DNA of 64,000 bases from Saccharothrix syringae. GTDB lineage: Bacteria > Actinomycetota > Actinomycetes > Mycobacteriales > Pseudonocardiaceae. The translations under genes and the position numbers were made by a program. Below the pieces are notes generated by a model. The model was not told the DNA's origin and did no database searches. It was given only the letters and a program-made list of their open reading frames with translations. Shown piece by piece: positions 1 through 11,719 of this stretch (its first letter is position 1; each line of letters begins with the position of its first letter). The DNA lies in contig NZ_CP034550.1 in NCBI RefSeq assembly GCF_009498035.1, positions 8,680,001 through 8,744,000 of the forward strand, in the 5' to 3' direction.

Positions 1-530
1 GTCGACGATCGACTGCGCCACCGAGCGCCCGTCGGGACCCGTCGCGCGCTGCACCGAGGATCCCTCGGGATTCGAAGTCAACGCGAGTGCGAATATTCCG
101 CGACCGCTCGCGGCGGCCGCTTCCAGGGCGGGCCGCAGCGAGCCGAACCCGAGGTACGGCGACACGGTGACCGCGTCGCCGGCCAGGGGCGAGCCCTCGG
201 TGAGGTAGGCCGCGGCGTAGGCGGCCATGGTCGAGCCGATGTCGCCGCGCTTGGCGTCCACCAGGACCAGCGTGCCGGTGCCCCGGAGGTCGGAAATGAC
301 CCTTTCCAGGACCGCCACGCCTTTCGAACCGTGCGCCTCGAAGAACGCCGACTGCGGTTTCACCACCGCCACCCGGCCCCCGAACGCCTCGACGCAGGTG
401 AGCGCGAAGCGCTCCAGCCCGGAGGCGTCCTGGGGCAGGCCCCAGGACGCCAGCAGGCCGGGGTGGGGGTCGATGCCGACGCACAGCGGCCCGTGCTCGG
501 CCACGGCCGCGGCCAGGCGCTGCCCGAACC

Positions 531-534
<4 letters not shown>
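1..534 (-). CDS. pyrF: Orotidine 5'-phosphate decarboxylase, 3' end cut by window edge
   Basis: Catalyses the last step of UMP synthesis, decarboxylating OMP. 178 codons are visible and the C-terminus lies beyond position 1; the family is usually about 270-280 residues. The GTG start at 534 overlaps the carB stop (GTGA), so it is translationally coupled. Visible hallmarks are [11 protein letters not shown] near the N-terminus, [13 protein letters not shown], and the catalytic [11 protein letters not shown] block, which place it in the actinobacterial type 2 PyrF group. It is the last visible gene of the pyr operon. pyrD and pyrE are not in this window. Confidence 0.93.
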
Positions 535-3829
<3,295 letters not shown>

Positions 3830-3830
<1 letters not shown>

Positions 3831-4942
3831 CAGCGACCCTCGTCCATCATCGTCACGAACTCGTCGAACAGCGGTGCGGCGTCGTGCGGACCGGCCGCCG
3901 CTTCGGGGTGGTACTGCACGCTGAAGGCGGGCACGTCGAGCGCGCGCACGCCCTCGACCGTGCCGTCGTTGGGGCAGTAGTGGCTGAGCTGGACGCGGCC
4001 GAAGTCGGAGCGGAACTCCTCCCCCGGCTCGCCCTCCAGCGCGAACCCGTGGTTCTGCGCGGTGATGGCGACCCGGCCGGTGGCCACGTCGATGACCGGG
4101 ATGTTGATGCCCCGGTGGCCGTAGCGCAGCTTGTAGGTGTCCCGGCCCAGGGCGCGGCCGAGGATCTGGTTGCCGAAGCAGATGCCGAACAGCGGGATGC
4201 GCCGGTCCAGCACGCCGCGGGTCAGCTCGACCGCGTGCGCCTGGGTGGCCGGGTCGCCCGGGCCGTTGGACAGGAACACGCCGTCGGGGTTGACCGCGGC
4301 CACCTCGTCGAGGGTCGAGGTCAGCGGCAGCACGTGCACCTCGATGCCGCGCGCGGCCATCATCCGCGGGGTGTTGGACTTGATGCCCAGGTCCAGGGCG
4401 GCCACGGTGAACCGCCGCCCGCCGACCGCCTCGACCACGTACGGCTCGGGCGTGGTCACGTCGCCGGCGAGGTCGGCGCCGGTCATCTGCGGCGCGGTGC
4501 GCACGCGCTCCAGCATCTCCTCGGTGGTGCCCAGCTCGTCGCCGGAGAACACGCCGGCGCGCATGGCGCCCCGCTCGCGCAGGTGGCGGGTCAGCATGCG
4601 GGTGTCGATGCCGGAGACGCCGACCACGCCCTGCCTGACCAGCTCCTCGTCCAGGCCGCGCCGGGAGCGCCAGTTGGACGGCACCCGCGCCGGGTCGCGC
4701 ACCACGTAGCCGGCGACCCAGATGCGGCCCGACTCGTCGTCCTCGTCGTTCCAGCCGGTGTTGCCGATCTGCGGGGCGGTCTGCACCACGATCTGGCGGT
4801 GGTAGGACGGGTCGGTCAGGGTCTCCTGGTAGCCGGTCATGCCGGTGGAGAACACCACCTCGCCCAGGCTCGCGCCGATCGCGCCGTATGCCTCGCCGCG
4901 GAACACCCGGCCGTCTTCCAAAACCAGTGCCGCATCGGTCAT
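3830..4942 (-). CDS. carA: Carbamoyl-phosphate synthase small chain (glutaminase)
   Basis: Hydrolyses glutamine and channels ammonia to CarB. 370 residues from the ATG at 4942 ([11 protein letters not shown]), the family's usual size; the open frame continues upstream, but that part overlaps the preceding gene and is not CarA-like. The N-terminal CPSase small domain contains [14 protein letters not shown]. The C-terminal class I glutamine amidotransferase domain has the nucleophile Cys in [13 protein letters not shown] and the catalytic His in [13 protein letters not shown]. The start overlaps the stop of the preceding membrane-protein gene (ATGA). Confidence 0.97.
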
Positions 4943-5421
4943 CGGTCGCCTCCCAGGGCTCGCACCCACTGCTCGTACACGTCCTTGTCGTCGCCCCGGA
5001 ACCCGGTGTCGAGCACCCGGTCCCCGAGCTGCCAGCGCACGACCAGCAGGCCGTCCGCGGTCATCACCTTGCCCGCGAGCCCCCGCGCGGTGCGGGCGCC
5101 CTCCACCCGCGCCGCCGGGATCCACAGCGGGCTCGCGCCGGTCCGCTCGACCAGCACGCCCTGCTCGGTGAGGCGCAGGGTGGCCTCGGCGCGGTGGCCC
5201 ACGTCGCCGACCGCGACCCGGTCCTGCCAGTCGTCCCCGACGGTGGTGCCGACGTAGACGCCGGTGGTCTCCAGCACGGTGGCGCCCGGGTCGGCGGGCG
5301 GCTGCGGGAACTCGGGCAGGTCGGCCTGGCGCCGCTTGCGGTTCTGCCAGCCGCGCCACATGCCGTAGAGGCAGAGCGCGAACACGGCCAGCACGGCCAG
5401 GGTCAGCAGCACGCGGCTCAT
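4939..5421 (-). CDS. Conserved membrane protein of the pyr operon (Rv1382-type)
   Basis: About 160 residues. One N-terminal transmembrane segment ([21 protein letters not shown]) is followed by a basic stretch (RKRRQ) and a soluble beta-rich domain, so it is probably anchored with the domain in the cytoplasm. The ATG at 5421 overlaps the stop of the 26-codon ORF upstream (ATGA); a GTG two codons earlier (5427) is possible. A gene of this kind sits between pyrC and carA in mycobacteria (Rv1382), so the context is conserved, but I know of no biochemical function. The fold may be PH-like; this is a guess. Confidence 0.8.
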   Translation of the reverse strand: MSRVLLTLAVLAVFALCLYGMWRGWQNRKRRQADLPEFPQPPADPGATVLETTGVYVGTTVGDDWQDRVAVGDVGHRAEATLRLTEQGVLVERTGASPLWIPAARVEGARTARGLAGKVMTADGLLVVRWQLGDRVLDTGFRGDDKDVYEQWVRALGGDR

Positions 5422-5498
5422 GCGCACACCTCGCTGACGCTCGGCGTGGCAAGACCCGAGAAGACCGTGTTGAACGATTCGCTCGCAAGCTCGCTCAT
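5418..5498 (-). CDS. 26-codon ORF coupled between pyrC and the membrane-protein gene
   Basis: An ATG at 5498 overlaps the pyrC stop (ATGA). The frame runs 26 codons and its TGA overlaps the next gene's ATG at 5421 (ATGA again). The product begins [16 protein letters not shown] and ends EVCA: small, neutral, with no membrane segment. All other junctions in this operon overlap by 1-4 nt; without this ORF there would be one 74-nt gap, so the arrangement suggests it is translated and carries ribosomes across. Third-position GC is about 80%, lower than in its neighbours. The DNA also contains a short direct repeat (GCTCGC-AA-GCTCGC), so a dispersed repeat that happens to be open is the alternative. 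Confidence 0.6.
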   Translation of the reverse strand: MSELASESFNTVFSGLATPSVSEVCA

Positions 5499-6778
5499 GC
5501 CGGAATCCTTCCCCGCAGGGCGGTCACGCGCCCGCGCAGCACCGTGGCGACCACGGCGCCGGGCAGCTCCATGCCCTCGAACGGGGTGTTGGCCGCGATG
5601 CTGGCCAGCTCGGCGCCCCGCACGGTCCACCGGGCGCCCGGGTCGACCAGGACGAGGTTGGCGGGCTCGCCGACCTCGATCGGGCGACCCTGGTCGGGCA
5701 GGCCCGCGATCTCGGCGGGCCGCTCGCTGAGCACCCGCGCCACGCCGCGCCAGTCCAGCAGGCCGGTCTCGACCATGGTCTCCACCACGATCGACAGGGC
5801 GGTCTGCAGGCCCAGCATGCCGGGCCGGGCGGCGGACCACTCGCAGTCCTTGTCCTGGACGGCGTGCGGCGCGTGGTCGGTGGCCACGCAGTCGATGACG
5901 CCCGCGGCCAGCGCCTCGCGCAGCTTCCGCACGTCGTCGGCGGTGCGCAGCGGCGGGTTGACCTTGTTGACCGGGTCGTAGGTGGCCAGCCGCTCGTCGG
6001 TGAGCAGCAGGTGGTGCGGGGTGACCTCGGCGGACACCTCGGTGCCGCGCGCCTTGGCCCAGGCCAGCACGTCGGCGGTGCCCGCGGTGGAGACGTGGCA
6101 GACGTGCAGCCGGGCGCCGACCTGGCGGGCCAGCAGGCAGTCGCGCGCCACGACCGCCTCCTCCGCGGCCGCCGGCCAGCCCTGGAGGCCCAGCCGGGCC
6201 GCCTGCTCGCCCTCGTGGGCCTGCGCGCCGACGGTGAGCCGGGGCTCCTCGGCGTGCTGGGCGACCACCACGTCGAGCGCCTTGCTGTACTCCAGGGCCC
6301 GCCGCATGACCAGCGGGTCGTGCACGCAGTGCCCGTCGTCGGAGAACACCCGCACGCCGGCCTTGGCCATGGTGCCCAGCTCGGCGAGCTTCTCGCCCTT
6401 GAGCCCGACCGTGACCGCGCCCACCGGGTGCACGTCCACCAGGCCGACCTCGCGGCCGCGGCGGGCCACGTGCTCGACGATGACGGCGTTGTCCGCGACC
6501 GGGTCGGTGTTGGCCATGGCGAACACGGCCGTGTAGCCGCCCAGCGCGGCCGCGGCGGAGCCGGTGGCGATGGTCTCGGTGTCCTCGCGGCCGGGTTCGC
6601 GCAGGTGGGTGTGCAGGTCGACGAAGCCGGGCAGCAGGACCGCGCCGCCGCCCTCGACCACCTCGGCGCCCTCCTCGGCGACCTCGCCGATCGCGGCGAC
6701 CACGCCGTCGCGGACCAGCACGTCGACCGGTTCGCCCTCGCCGTAGGGCCGTACTCCCCTGATGATCAAGGGGTTCAC
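5495..6778 (-). CDS. pyrC: Dihydroorotase
   Basis: Cyclises carbamoyl aspartate to dihydroorotate. 427 residues from a GTG at 6778 that overlaps the pyrB stop (GTGA). It is a class I amidohydrolase: the zinc-ligand signature [15 protein letters not shown] lies near residue 60, further metal-binding histidines lie in HVCHVS and [10 protein letters not shown], and the catalytic Asp is in [10 protein letters not shown] longer frame extends into pyrB, but it is the overlapping reading frame and not part of the protein. Confidence 0.96.
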   Translation of the reverse strand: MNPLIIRGVRPYGEGEPVDVLVRDGVVAAIGEVAEEGAEVVEGGGAVLLPGFVDLHTHLREPGREDTETIATGSAAAALGGYTAVFAMANTDPVADNAVIVEHVARRGREVGLVDVHPVGAVTVGLKGEKLAELGTMAKAGVRVFSDDGHCVHDPLVMRRALEYSKALDVVVAQHAEEPRLTVGAQAHEGEQAARLGLQGWPAAAEEAVVARDCLLARQVGARLHVCHVSTAGTADVLAWAKARGTEVSAEVTPHHLLLTDERLATYDPVNKVNPPLRTADDVRKLREALAAGVIDCVATDHAPHAVQDKDCEWSAARPGMLGLQTALSIVVETMVETGLLDWRGVARVLSERPAEIAGLPDQGRPIEVGEPANLVLVDPGARWTVRGAELASIAANTPFEGMELPGAVVATVLRGRVTALRGRIPA

Positions 6779-7707
6779 GAAGTCTCCTCCTCGTGGGCAA
6801 GCAGGTGGTACAGCACGGCCATGCGCACGTGCACGCCGTTGCGCACCTGGTCGGTGATGGCGGCGCGGGGCGAGTCGGCGACCGACGAGGCGATCTCCAT
6901 CCCGCGCAGCATCGGGCCGGGGTGCAGCACGACGGCGTGGTCGGGGAGCAGCCGGAGCCGGTTCTCGTTCAGCCCGTAGGCGATGGAGTACTCGCGGGCC
7001 GACGGGAAGAACCCGCCGTGCATCCGCTCGGCCTGCACCCGCAGCAGCATGACCGCGTCCTGGCTCGGCAGCTCGGCGTCCAGCTCGTGCGAGACGTGCA
7101 CCGGCCAGTTCTCCACGCCGGCGGGCAGCAGGGTCGGGGGTGCGATCAACGTCACCTCCGCGCCCAGCGCGGTGAGCAGGTGCACGTTCGAGCGGGCCAC
7201 GCGGCTGTGCAGCACGTCGCCGACGATGGCCACGCGGCGGTCGCGCAGGTCGCCGAGGCGTTCCCGCAGGGTGGCGGCGTCGAGCAGGGCCTGGGTGGGG
7301 TGCTCGTGCGTGCCGTCGCCCGCGTTGACCACGGACGTGCCCGCCTCGTGCAGCCAGCCCGCCAGCCGGTGGGCCGCGCCGGAGGCCGGGTGCCGCACGA
7401 TGACGCAGTCGGCGCCCGCGGCGGCCAGGGTCAGCGCGGTGTCGCGCAGCGACTCGCCCTTGCCGACGCTGGAGCCGGACGAGGAGACGTTCACCACGTC
7501 CGCGCTCATCCACTTGCCCGCGATCTCGAAGCTGACCCGCGTCCGGGTGGAGTTCTCGTAGAACACCGTGATGACCGTCCGGCCGCGCAGCGTGGGTAGT
7601 TTGCGCACCTCACGGCCTTCGAGGGCCTGCTTGAGCCGGGCCGCGGTGTCCAGGACCGCGGTGGCCAGGCCCGGGTCGATGCCCTCGGTGGACAGCAGGT
7701 GCCTCAC
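6775..7707 (-). CDS. pyrB: Aspartate carbamoyltransferase catalytic chain
   Basis: Condenses carbamoyl phosphate and aspartate. 310 residues, typical length. The carbamoyl-phosphate loop [13 protein letters not shown] lies near residue 50, the HPTQALLD motif is in the middle and HPGPMLRG near the end. The GTG at 7707 overlaps the pyrR stop (GTGA). No pyrI regulatory chain is present, as usual for actinobacteria. Confidence 0.97.
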   Translation of the reverse strand: MRHLLSTEGIDPGLATAVLDTAARLKQALEGREVRKLPTLRGRTVITVFYENSTRTRVSFEIAGKWMSADVVNVSSSGSSVGKGESLRDTALTLAAAGADCVIVRHPASGAAHRLAGWLHEAGTSVVNAGDGTHEHPTQALLDAATLRERLGDLRDRRVAIVGDVLHSRVARSNVHLLTALGAEVTLIAPPTLLPAGVENWPVHVSHELDAELPSQDAVMLLRVQAERMHGGFFPSAREYSIAYGLNENRLRLLPDHAVVLHPGPMLRGMEIASSVADSPRAAITDQVRNGVHVRMAVLYHLLAHEEETS

Positions 7708-8276
7708 CGCAGCACCACCCCGTCGCGGTCGTCGAACTCGGTCAGCAGCACGTGGACCTCCTCGGACCGCGCGGTGGGCACGTTCTTGCCCACGTAGTCC
7801 GCGCGGATCGGCAGCTCGCGGTGGCCCCGGTCGACCAGCACGGCCAGCTGCACCGCGCGCGGGCGGCCGTGGTCGCGCAGGGCGTCCAGCGCGGCGCGGA
7901 TGGTGCGGCCGGAGAACAGCACGTCGTCCACCAGGACCACGAGCTTGTCGTCGACGCCGCCGTCGGGCAGCGAGGTGGCCTCCAGCGGCCTGGTGGGGCC
8001 CCGCCGCAGGTCATCGCGGTAGAGGGTGATGTCCAGGGTGCCGGTGCCGACCTCGACCCCGCTGAACTCGGCGATCCGGGACCCGAGCCGGTGGGCGAGC
8101 GGGACGCCCCGGGTCGGGATCCCCATCAGGACTACTTCCGGTGCGCTCGGTGCACCCAGAGAGGTCTTCTCGATGATCTGATGGGCCATTCGGGCGACGG
8201 TGCGCGCGACGTCGCCGGCCGACAGGAGCTCGCGCTCCCCGGCCGGGTCCGTCGCGCCACGTTGACGTGGCGCCAC
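7704..8276 (-). CDS. pyrR: Bifunctional pyr operon RNA-binding regulator / uracil phosphoribosyltransferase
   Basis: 190 residues with a type I PRTase fold. The PRPP-binding signature [22 protein letters not shown] lies near residues 112-133, and [11 protein letters not shown] is the other conserved loop. PyrR binds UMP/UTP and then a loop in pyr mRNA. The start is GTG 8276, preceded 7 nt upstream by a perfect AAGGAGG (8284-8290). A PyrR-type binding loop lies directly upstream of that Shine-Dalgarno, so autogenous translational repression of the whole coupled operon is likely, as described in Mycobacterium smegmatis. Confidence 0.95.
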   Translation of the reverse strand: MAPRQRGATDPAGERELLSAGDVARTVARMAHQIIEKTSLGAPSAPEVVLMGIPTRGVPLAHRLGSRIAEFSGVEVGTGTLDITLYRDDLRRGPTRPLEATSLPDGGVDDKLVVLVDDVLFSGRTIRAALDALRDHGRPRAVQLAVLVDRGHRELPIRADYVGKNVPTARSEEVHVLLTEFDDRDGVVLR

Positions 8277-8283
8277 GGCTGGA

Positions 8284-8312
8284 CCTCCTTCCCCGCCTCA
8301 CCGGACGGGTCC
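8284..8312 (-). promoter_or_regulatory. PyrR-binding RNA loop overlapping the pyrR ribosome binding site
   Basis: On the minus strand the leader reads ACCCG-TCCGGTGAGG-CGGGG and runs at once into AAGGAGG. The loop fits the PyrR consensus UCCNGNGAGG exactly (8295-8305) and is closed by a 4-bp GC stem. PyrR bound here would cover the Shine-Dalgarno. A second small hairpin (GTCC-TTTAA-GGAC, 8309-8321) lies just 5' of it and partly competes for the same bases. No intrinsic attenuator is visible, so translational control is favoured over transcription attenuation. Confidence 0.75.
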
Positions 8313-8447
8313 TTAAAGGACGTCGGACACCCGGTTGGGACCGGGCTGACCAGCACGGTATCAGGCTTCGGCGGTCAATCTTCCGGGTGGTGTCCGTGGT
8401 CTCGCCCACCTGTCCCAACGAGATCAGCTTGACCTGGTGACCACGGA

Positions 8448-8462
8448 GAGCAATCATTACTC
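8448..8462. promoter_or_regulatory. Inverted repeat in the pyrR-bldD intergenic region, possible BldD box
   Basis: GAGCAA-TCA-TTACTC is a near-perfect 15-bp dyad 73 nt upstream of the bldD ATG. Read on the minus strand, the half-site AGTAA...TTGCT resembles a degenerate form of the BldD consensus AGTGA(n)TCACC. BldD autoregulation is established in Streptomyces; its assignment to this dyad is inference. Confidence 0.4.
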
Positions 8463-8534
8463 TGCGTATTGATCTAAGCCTCCCCGCGGCAGTCCCCTAC
8501 CGGCTGACGGGGCGAATGAACGGAGAACCGCCAC

Positions 8535-9023
8535 ATGGGCGACTACGCCAAGGCGCTGGGGGCAAAGCTCCGCGCGATCCGCCAGCAGCAGGGCTTGTCT
8601 TTGCACGGCGTCGAGCAGAAGTCCGGCGGTCGCTGGAAGGCCGTGGTCGTGGGCTCTTACGAGCGCGGCGACCGAGCCGTCACCGTGCAGAAGCTGGCCG
8701 AACTGGCCGACTTCTACGGGGTGCCGGTGGCCGAACTGCTGCCGGAGGGTCGGGTGCCGTCGGGGGCGGAGCCCGCCACCAAGATCGTCATCAACCTGGA
8801 GCGGCTGCAACAGCTCCCGGCGGAGAAGGTGGGGCCGCTCGCGCGGTACGCGGCCACCATCCAGAGCCAGCGCGGCGACTACAACGGCAAGGTGCTGTCG
8901 ATCCGGACCGAGGACCTGCGGTCCCTCGCCATCATCTACGACATGACGCCCGGTGAGTTGACCGAGCAGCTGATCGACTGGGGTGTGCTCCCCCCCGAGG
9001 CCCGTCCGGCCAAGGAGGACTGA
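8535..9023 (+). CDS. bldD: c-di-GMP-responsive developmental repressor
   Basis: 162 residues. An N-terminal Xre-type helix-turn-helix (about residues 5-65) precedes a short linker and the C-terminal c-di-GMP-binding domain. The diagnostic RxD-X8-RxxD motif is intact (R113-G-D115, eight residues, R124-TE-D127). In Streptomyces a tetramer of c-di-GMP assembles two BldD chains on DNA and represses sporulation genes during vegetative growth. It implies a differentiating, filamentous host. It is divergent from the pyr operon, and a weak GGAG lies about 10 nt before the ATG. Confidence 0.93.
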   Translation: MGDYAKALGAKLRAIRQQQGLSLHGVEQKSGGRWKAVVVGSYERGDRAVTVQKLAELADFYGVPVAELLPEGRVPSGAEPATKIVINLERLQQLPAEKVGPLARYAATIQSQRGDYNGKVLSIRTEDLRSLAIIYDMTPGELTEQLIDWGVLPPEARPAKED

Positions 9024-9030
9024 GCACGTG

Positions 9031-9080
9031 AAAGGGGGGCCGCGTCCCGCTCGGGGGTGAGCGGGGGCACGGCCCCCTTC
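9031..9080. terminator. Bidirectional terminator between bldD and nusB
   Basis: A long hairpin with outer stem AAGGGGGGCCG / CGGCCCCCTT and inner stem CCCGCTC / GAGCGGG lies between the convergent bldD and nusB stops. There is no U-tract, as is common in high-GC actinobacteria. Confidence 0.75.
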
Positions 9081-9100
9081 CGGTGTTGCCCGGGTGCGCC

Positions 9101-9520
9101 CTACAGGACGGCGCGGAGCTGGTCGGCGATGACCGCGATGCGGCCCAGCACGCCGTTGACGAACCGCGGCGAGTCGTCCGTGGACAGGCCCTTGGCCAGC
9201 TCGACCGCCTCGTCGATGGCGACCGCGTCCGGCACGTCGGCCGCCCACAGCAGCTCGTAGAGCCCGACCCGCAGCACCGCCCGGTCGACCGCGGGCATGC
9301 GCTGCAGCGTCCAGCCCTCGGCGTGCTCGGAGATCAGGTCGTCGATCCGCGCGCGGTGCGCGGTGACGCCCTCCACGAGGCCGACCGTGTAGTCGTTGAC
9401 CGGGGGAACGTCCGTGGAGCCGACGCGCTCGGCGATCAGGGTCACCGGGTCGACGCCCCGGACGTCCGCCTCGTAGAGGACGTCCACGGCGCGCTTGCGG
9501 GCCTTGCTGCGTGCGCCCAT
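9101..9520 (-). CDS. nusB: Transcription antitermination factor NusB
   Basis: 139 residues, all-alpha NusB fold. The N-terminal GARSKARKRAVDVLYEADV is the family's RNA-binding arginine-rich helix, and the C-terminal VDRAVLRVGLYELLWAADVPDAVAIDEAVELAK is diagnostic. It acts with NusA/NusE/NusG at rRNA boxA sites. It begins 1 nt after the efp stop, so it belongs to the same transcript. Confidence 0.95.
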   Translation of the reverse strand: MGARSKARKRAVDVLYEADVRGVDPVTLIAERVGSTDVPPVNDYTVGLVEGVTAHRARIDDLISEHAEGWTLQRMPAVDRAVLRVGLYELLWAADVPDAVAIDEAVELAKGLSTDDSPRFVNGVLGRIAVIADQLRAVL

Positions 9521-9521
9521 C

Positions 9522-10085
9522 TCAGCCGTTCACGCGGCCGAGGTAGCGGCCGTCGCGGGTGTCGACCTTGATCTTCTCGCCGGTGGTGACGAACAGCGGG
9601 ACCTGGATCTCCGCGCCGGTCTCCAGCGTGGCGGGCTTGGTGCCGCCGGTCGAGCGGTCGCCCTGCAGGCCCGGGTCGGTGTGCTGGATCACCAGCTCGA
9701 CCGAGGTCGGCAGCTCGACGTAGAGCGCGGTCCCCTCGTGGAGGGCGACGATCGCCTCCTGGTTCTCCAGCATGTAGTTGGCCGCGTCGCCGACGGTCGC
9801 GGCGGGCACGGTGATCTGGTCGTAGGTCTCGCCGTCCATGAAGACGAAGTCGGCACCGTCCTTGTACAGGTACGTCATGCCGCGCTTGTCCACGGTCGCC
9901 GTGTCGACCTTGGTGCCCGCGTTGAAGGTCTTGTCCACGACCTTGCCGGTCAGGACGTGCTTCAGCGTGGTGCGCACGAAGGCGCCGCCCTTGCCCGGCT
10001 TGACGTGCTGGAACGCGGTGACGGTCCACAGCTGGCCGTCGAGGTTCAGCACCAGGCCGTTCTTCAGGTCGTTGGTCGTGGCCAC
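9522..10085 (-). CDS. efp: Translation elongation factor P
   Basis: 187 residues, three beta-barrel domains. Relieves ribosome stalling at polyproline. The tip loop KPGKGGAF places the modifiable residue at Lys32 (EarP/EpmA homologues are not nearby). The C-terminal signature [31 protein letters not shown] is typical. GTG start at 10085 with AGGAGA upstream. Confidence 0.97.
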   Translation of the reverse strand: MATTNDLKNGLVLNLDGQLWTVTAFQHVKPGKGGAFVRTTLKHVLTGKVVDKTFNAGTKVDTATVDKRGMTYLYKDGADFVFMDGETYDQITVPAATVGDAANYMLENQEAIVALHEGTALYVELPTSVELVIQHTDPGLQGDRSTGGTKPATLETGAEIQVPLFVTTGEKIKVDTRDGRYLGRVNG

Positions 10086-10121
10086 GGTGGTGGACTCTCC
10101 TGTTACGTGAGTTGGCGGGCA

Positions 10122-10142
10122 CCGGCGCTCGGCCGGCGCCGG
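10122..10142. terminator. GC hairpin between pepQ and efp
   Basis: CCGGCGC / GCGCCGG with a 7-nt loop begins just after the pepQ stop on the minus strand. It could terminate or attenuate pepQ transcription before efp. There is no U-tract. Confidence 0.45.
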
Positions 10143-10148
10143 ACGACG

Positions 10149-11228
10149 TCAGACGACCACGAGCTCTTTCGTGGTCAGGGTGAGGAGCTCCGGGGCGCCT
10201 TCGCGCACCACGAGCGTGTCCTCGATGCGAACACCACCCTTCCCGGCCAGGTACACACCGGGCTCGACGGTGACCGCCATACCGGGCAGAAGTGTACCGT
10301 CACCGGCCTTCGACAGCGCCGGAGCCTCGTGGATCTGGAGGCCGACGCCGTGGCCGAGGCCGTGCAGGAACTGCTCGCCGTAGCCCGCCGCGTCGATCAC
10401 GTCCCGCGCCGCCGCGTCCACCGCGGCGAGCCCGGTGCCCGGCGCCAGGGCCGCCCGGCCCGCCGCCTGCGCGGCCGCGACCAGCTCGTACAGGTCGCGC
10501 TGCCAGTCCGCGGCGCGGCCGACCACCACGGTGCGGGTCATGTCGGAGTGGTAGCCGTCGACCAGGGCGCCGAAGTCGAGCTTGACCAGGTCGCCGTCGC
10601 GGACCACCGCGTCGGTGGGCCGGTGGTGCGGCACCGCCGAGTGCGCGCCCGCCGCCACGATCGACTCGAACGACGGCCCGGCCGCGCCGTGGTCGAGCAT
10701 CCGGTTCTCCAGCTCGCGCGCGATCTCCCTCTCGGTGCGGCCGGGCCGCAGGCCGCCGTGCTCCAGCAGGCCCGCCAGCGCCCGGTCGGCCGCCGCGCAC
10801 GCCATCCGCAGCGCCTCGACCTCGGCGTCGTCCTTGACCACCCGCAGCCGCTCGACCAGGCCGGGCGCCCGGACCAGGGCGGCACCGCCCGCCGCGGCCT
10901 CCAGCGCGGACAGGCCGTCGACGGTCACGTCGTGGCTCTCGAAGCCGATCCGCCGCAGGCCGCCGGCCCGCTTGAGCAGCGCCGCGTCGCAGGGCCGGTC
11001 GACGACCCGCTCCAGGTCGGGCACCTGCCCGGCGGCCTGGGTGAGGTAGCGGCCGTCGGTGCAGAAGGCGGTGCCCTCGTCCGACTCGGCGTGCACCAGC
11101 AGCGCGGCGTTCGACCCGGTGAAGCCGGTCAGGTAGCGGACGTTGAGCAGGTTGGTGACCAGCAGCGCGTCCAGCTCCAGTGCCCGGAGCGAGGCGCGGA
11201 GTGCGGCGCGACGAGTGGCGTGGTGCAT
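10149..11228 (-). CDS. pepQ: M24-family aminopeptidase P / Xaa-Pro dipeptidase
   Basis: 359 residues: an N-terminal creatinase-like domain (to about residue 130) and a C-terminal pita-bread metallopeptidase. The five metal ligands are present: Asp in KLDFGALVDGYHSD (two), His in GLGHGVGLQIHEAP, Glu in TVEPGVY and Glu in GGVRIEDTL. Cleaves peptides with proline in the second position. It lies upstream of efp, as in mycobacteria (Rv2535c). Confidence 0.9.
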   Translation of the reverse strand: MHHATRRAALRASLRALELDALLVTNLLNVRYLTGFTGSNAALLVHAESDEGTAFCTDGRYLTQAAGQVPDLERVVDRPCDAALLKRAGGLRRIGFESHDVTVDGLSALEAAAGGAALVRAPGLVERLRVVKDDAEVEALRMACAAADRALAGLLEHGGLRPGRTEREIARELENRMLDHGAAGPSFESIVAAGAHSAVPHHRPTDAVVRDGDLVKLDFGALVDGYHSDMTRTVVVGRAADWQRDLYELVAAAQAAGRAALAPGTGLAAVDAAARDVIDAAGYGEQFLHGLGHGVGLQIHEAPALSKAGDGTLLPGMAVTVEPGVYLAGKGGVRIEDTLVVREGAPELLTLTTKELVVV

Positions 11229-11305
11229 GTGGGCAGCCTAGAGCCACCCGCACCGGTGCACAGCGGCCCACGATCGGCTGAACTTCCGGCACCGCCGCGG
11301 GCACA

Positions 11306-11311
11306 TAGGGT
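11306..11311 (+). promoter_or_regulatory. Possible -10 element for a leaderless transcript
   Basis: TAGGGT lies 6 nt before the ATG at 11318 and no Shine-Dalgarno is visible, which fits a leaderless mRNA, common in actinobacteria. The matching -35 (TTCCGG, 11284-11289) is weak. Confidence 0.35.
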
Positions 11312-11317
11312 GGGCAC

Positions 11318-11719
11318 ATGCGCGCGTGGCTGGTCCGGGGTCTCTGGCTGGGGTTGCTCCACGGCGCGGTGCAGACCGGCACCGCGGCGGTGGGCGTGAA
11401 CAGCCCCGAGGCGGGCACCGCCGTCCGGTACATCGCGTTGGCGCTGGTGGTGGTCGTCGGGCTGCTGTGGGGCGCGCTGGACGCGTGGCGGGGGCTGGCG
11501 GGCGCCGGGCTGGTGTGGTTCCTGGCCGGGCTGGTGGCGGGGCCGTCGGCCGGGGTGGTCGGGGTGCTGGGCCGGTCGCTGGTCGACCAGACCGGGCTGG
11601 AGGCCCTGGGGCCCGCGCTGACCGGCGGCGCGGCGTTCACCGCGTTGCTGGTCATGGTCAGCGCGGGGCTGGGCGTCGTGCTGGGCGGCCGGTTGCCCCA
11701 GCCGGGTGAACGGGGCTAG
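11318..11719 (+). CDS. Small four-helix membrane protein (B-4DMT-like, Rv2536-type)
   Basis: 133 residues, almost wholly hydrophobic, with about four transmembrane segments (residues 5-20, 35-52, 56-75, 100-125). MRAWLVRGLWLGLLHGAVQT is typical of an actinobacterial family placed in the drug/metabolite transporter superfamily as four-helix half-size proteins. Divergent from pepQ exactly as Rv2536 is in M. tuberculosis. No substrate is known. Its stop overlaps the convergent stop of the next gene by 4 nt. Confidence 0.75.
   Translation: MRAWLVRGLWLGLLHGAVQTGTAAVGVNSPEAGTAVRYIALALVVVVGLLWGALDAWRGLAGAGLVWFLAGLVAGPSAGVVGVLGRSLVDQTGLEALGPALTGGAAFTALLVMVSAGLGVVLGGRLPQPGERG

Noticed and set aside
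9442..10122. Alternative long frame over efp and nusB
   Set aside because: Shadow frame with Arg-rich, domain-free translation; the real efp and nusB frames are clear.
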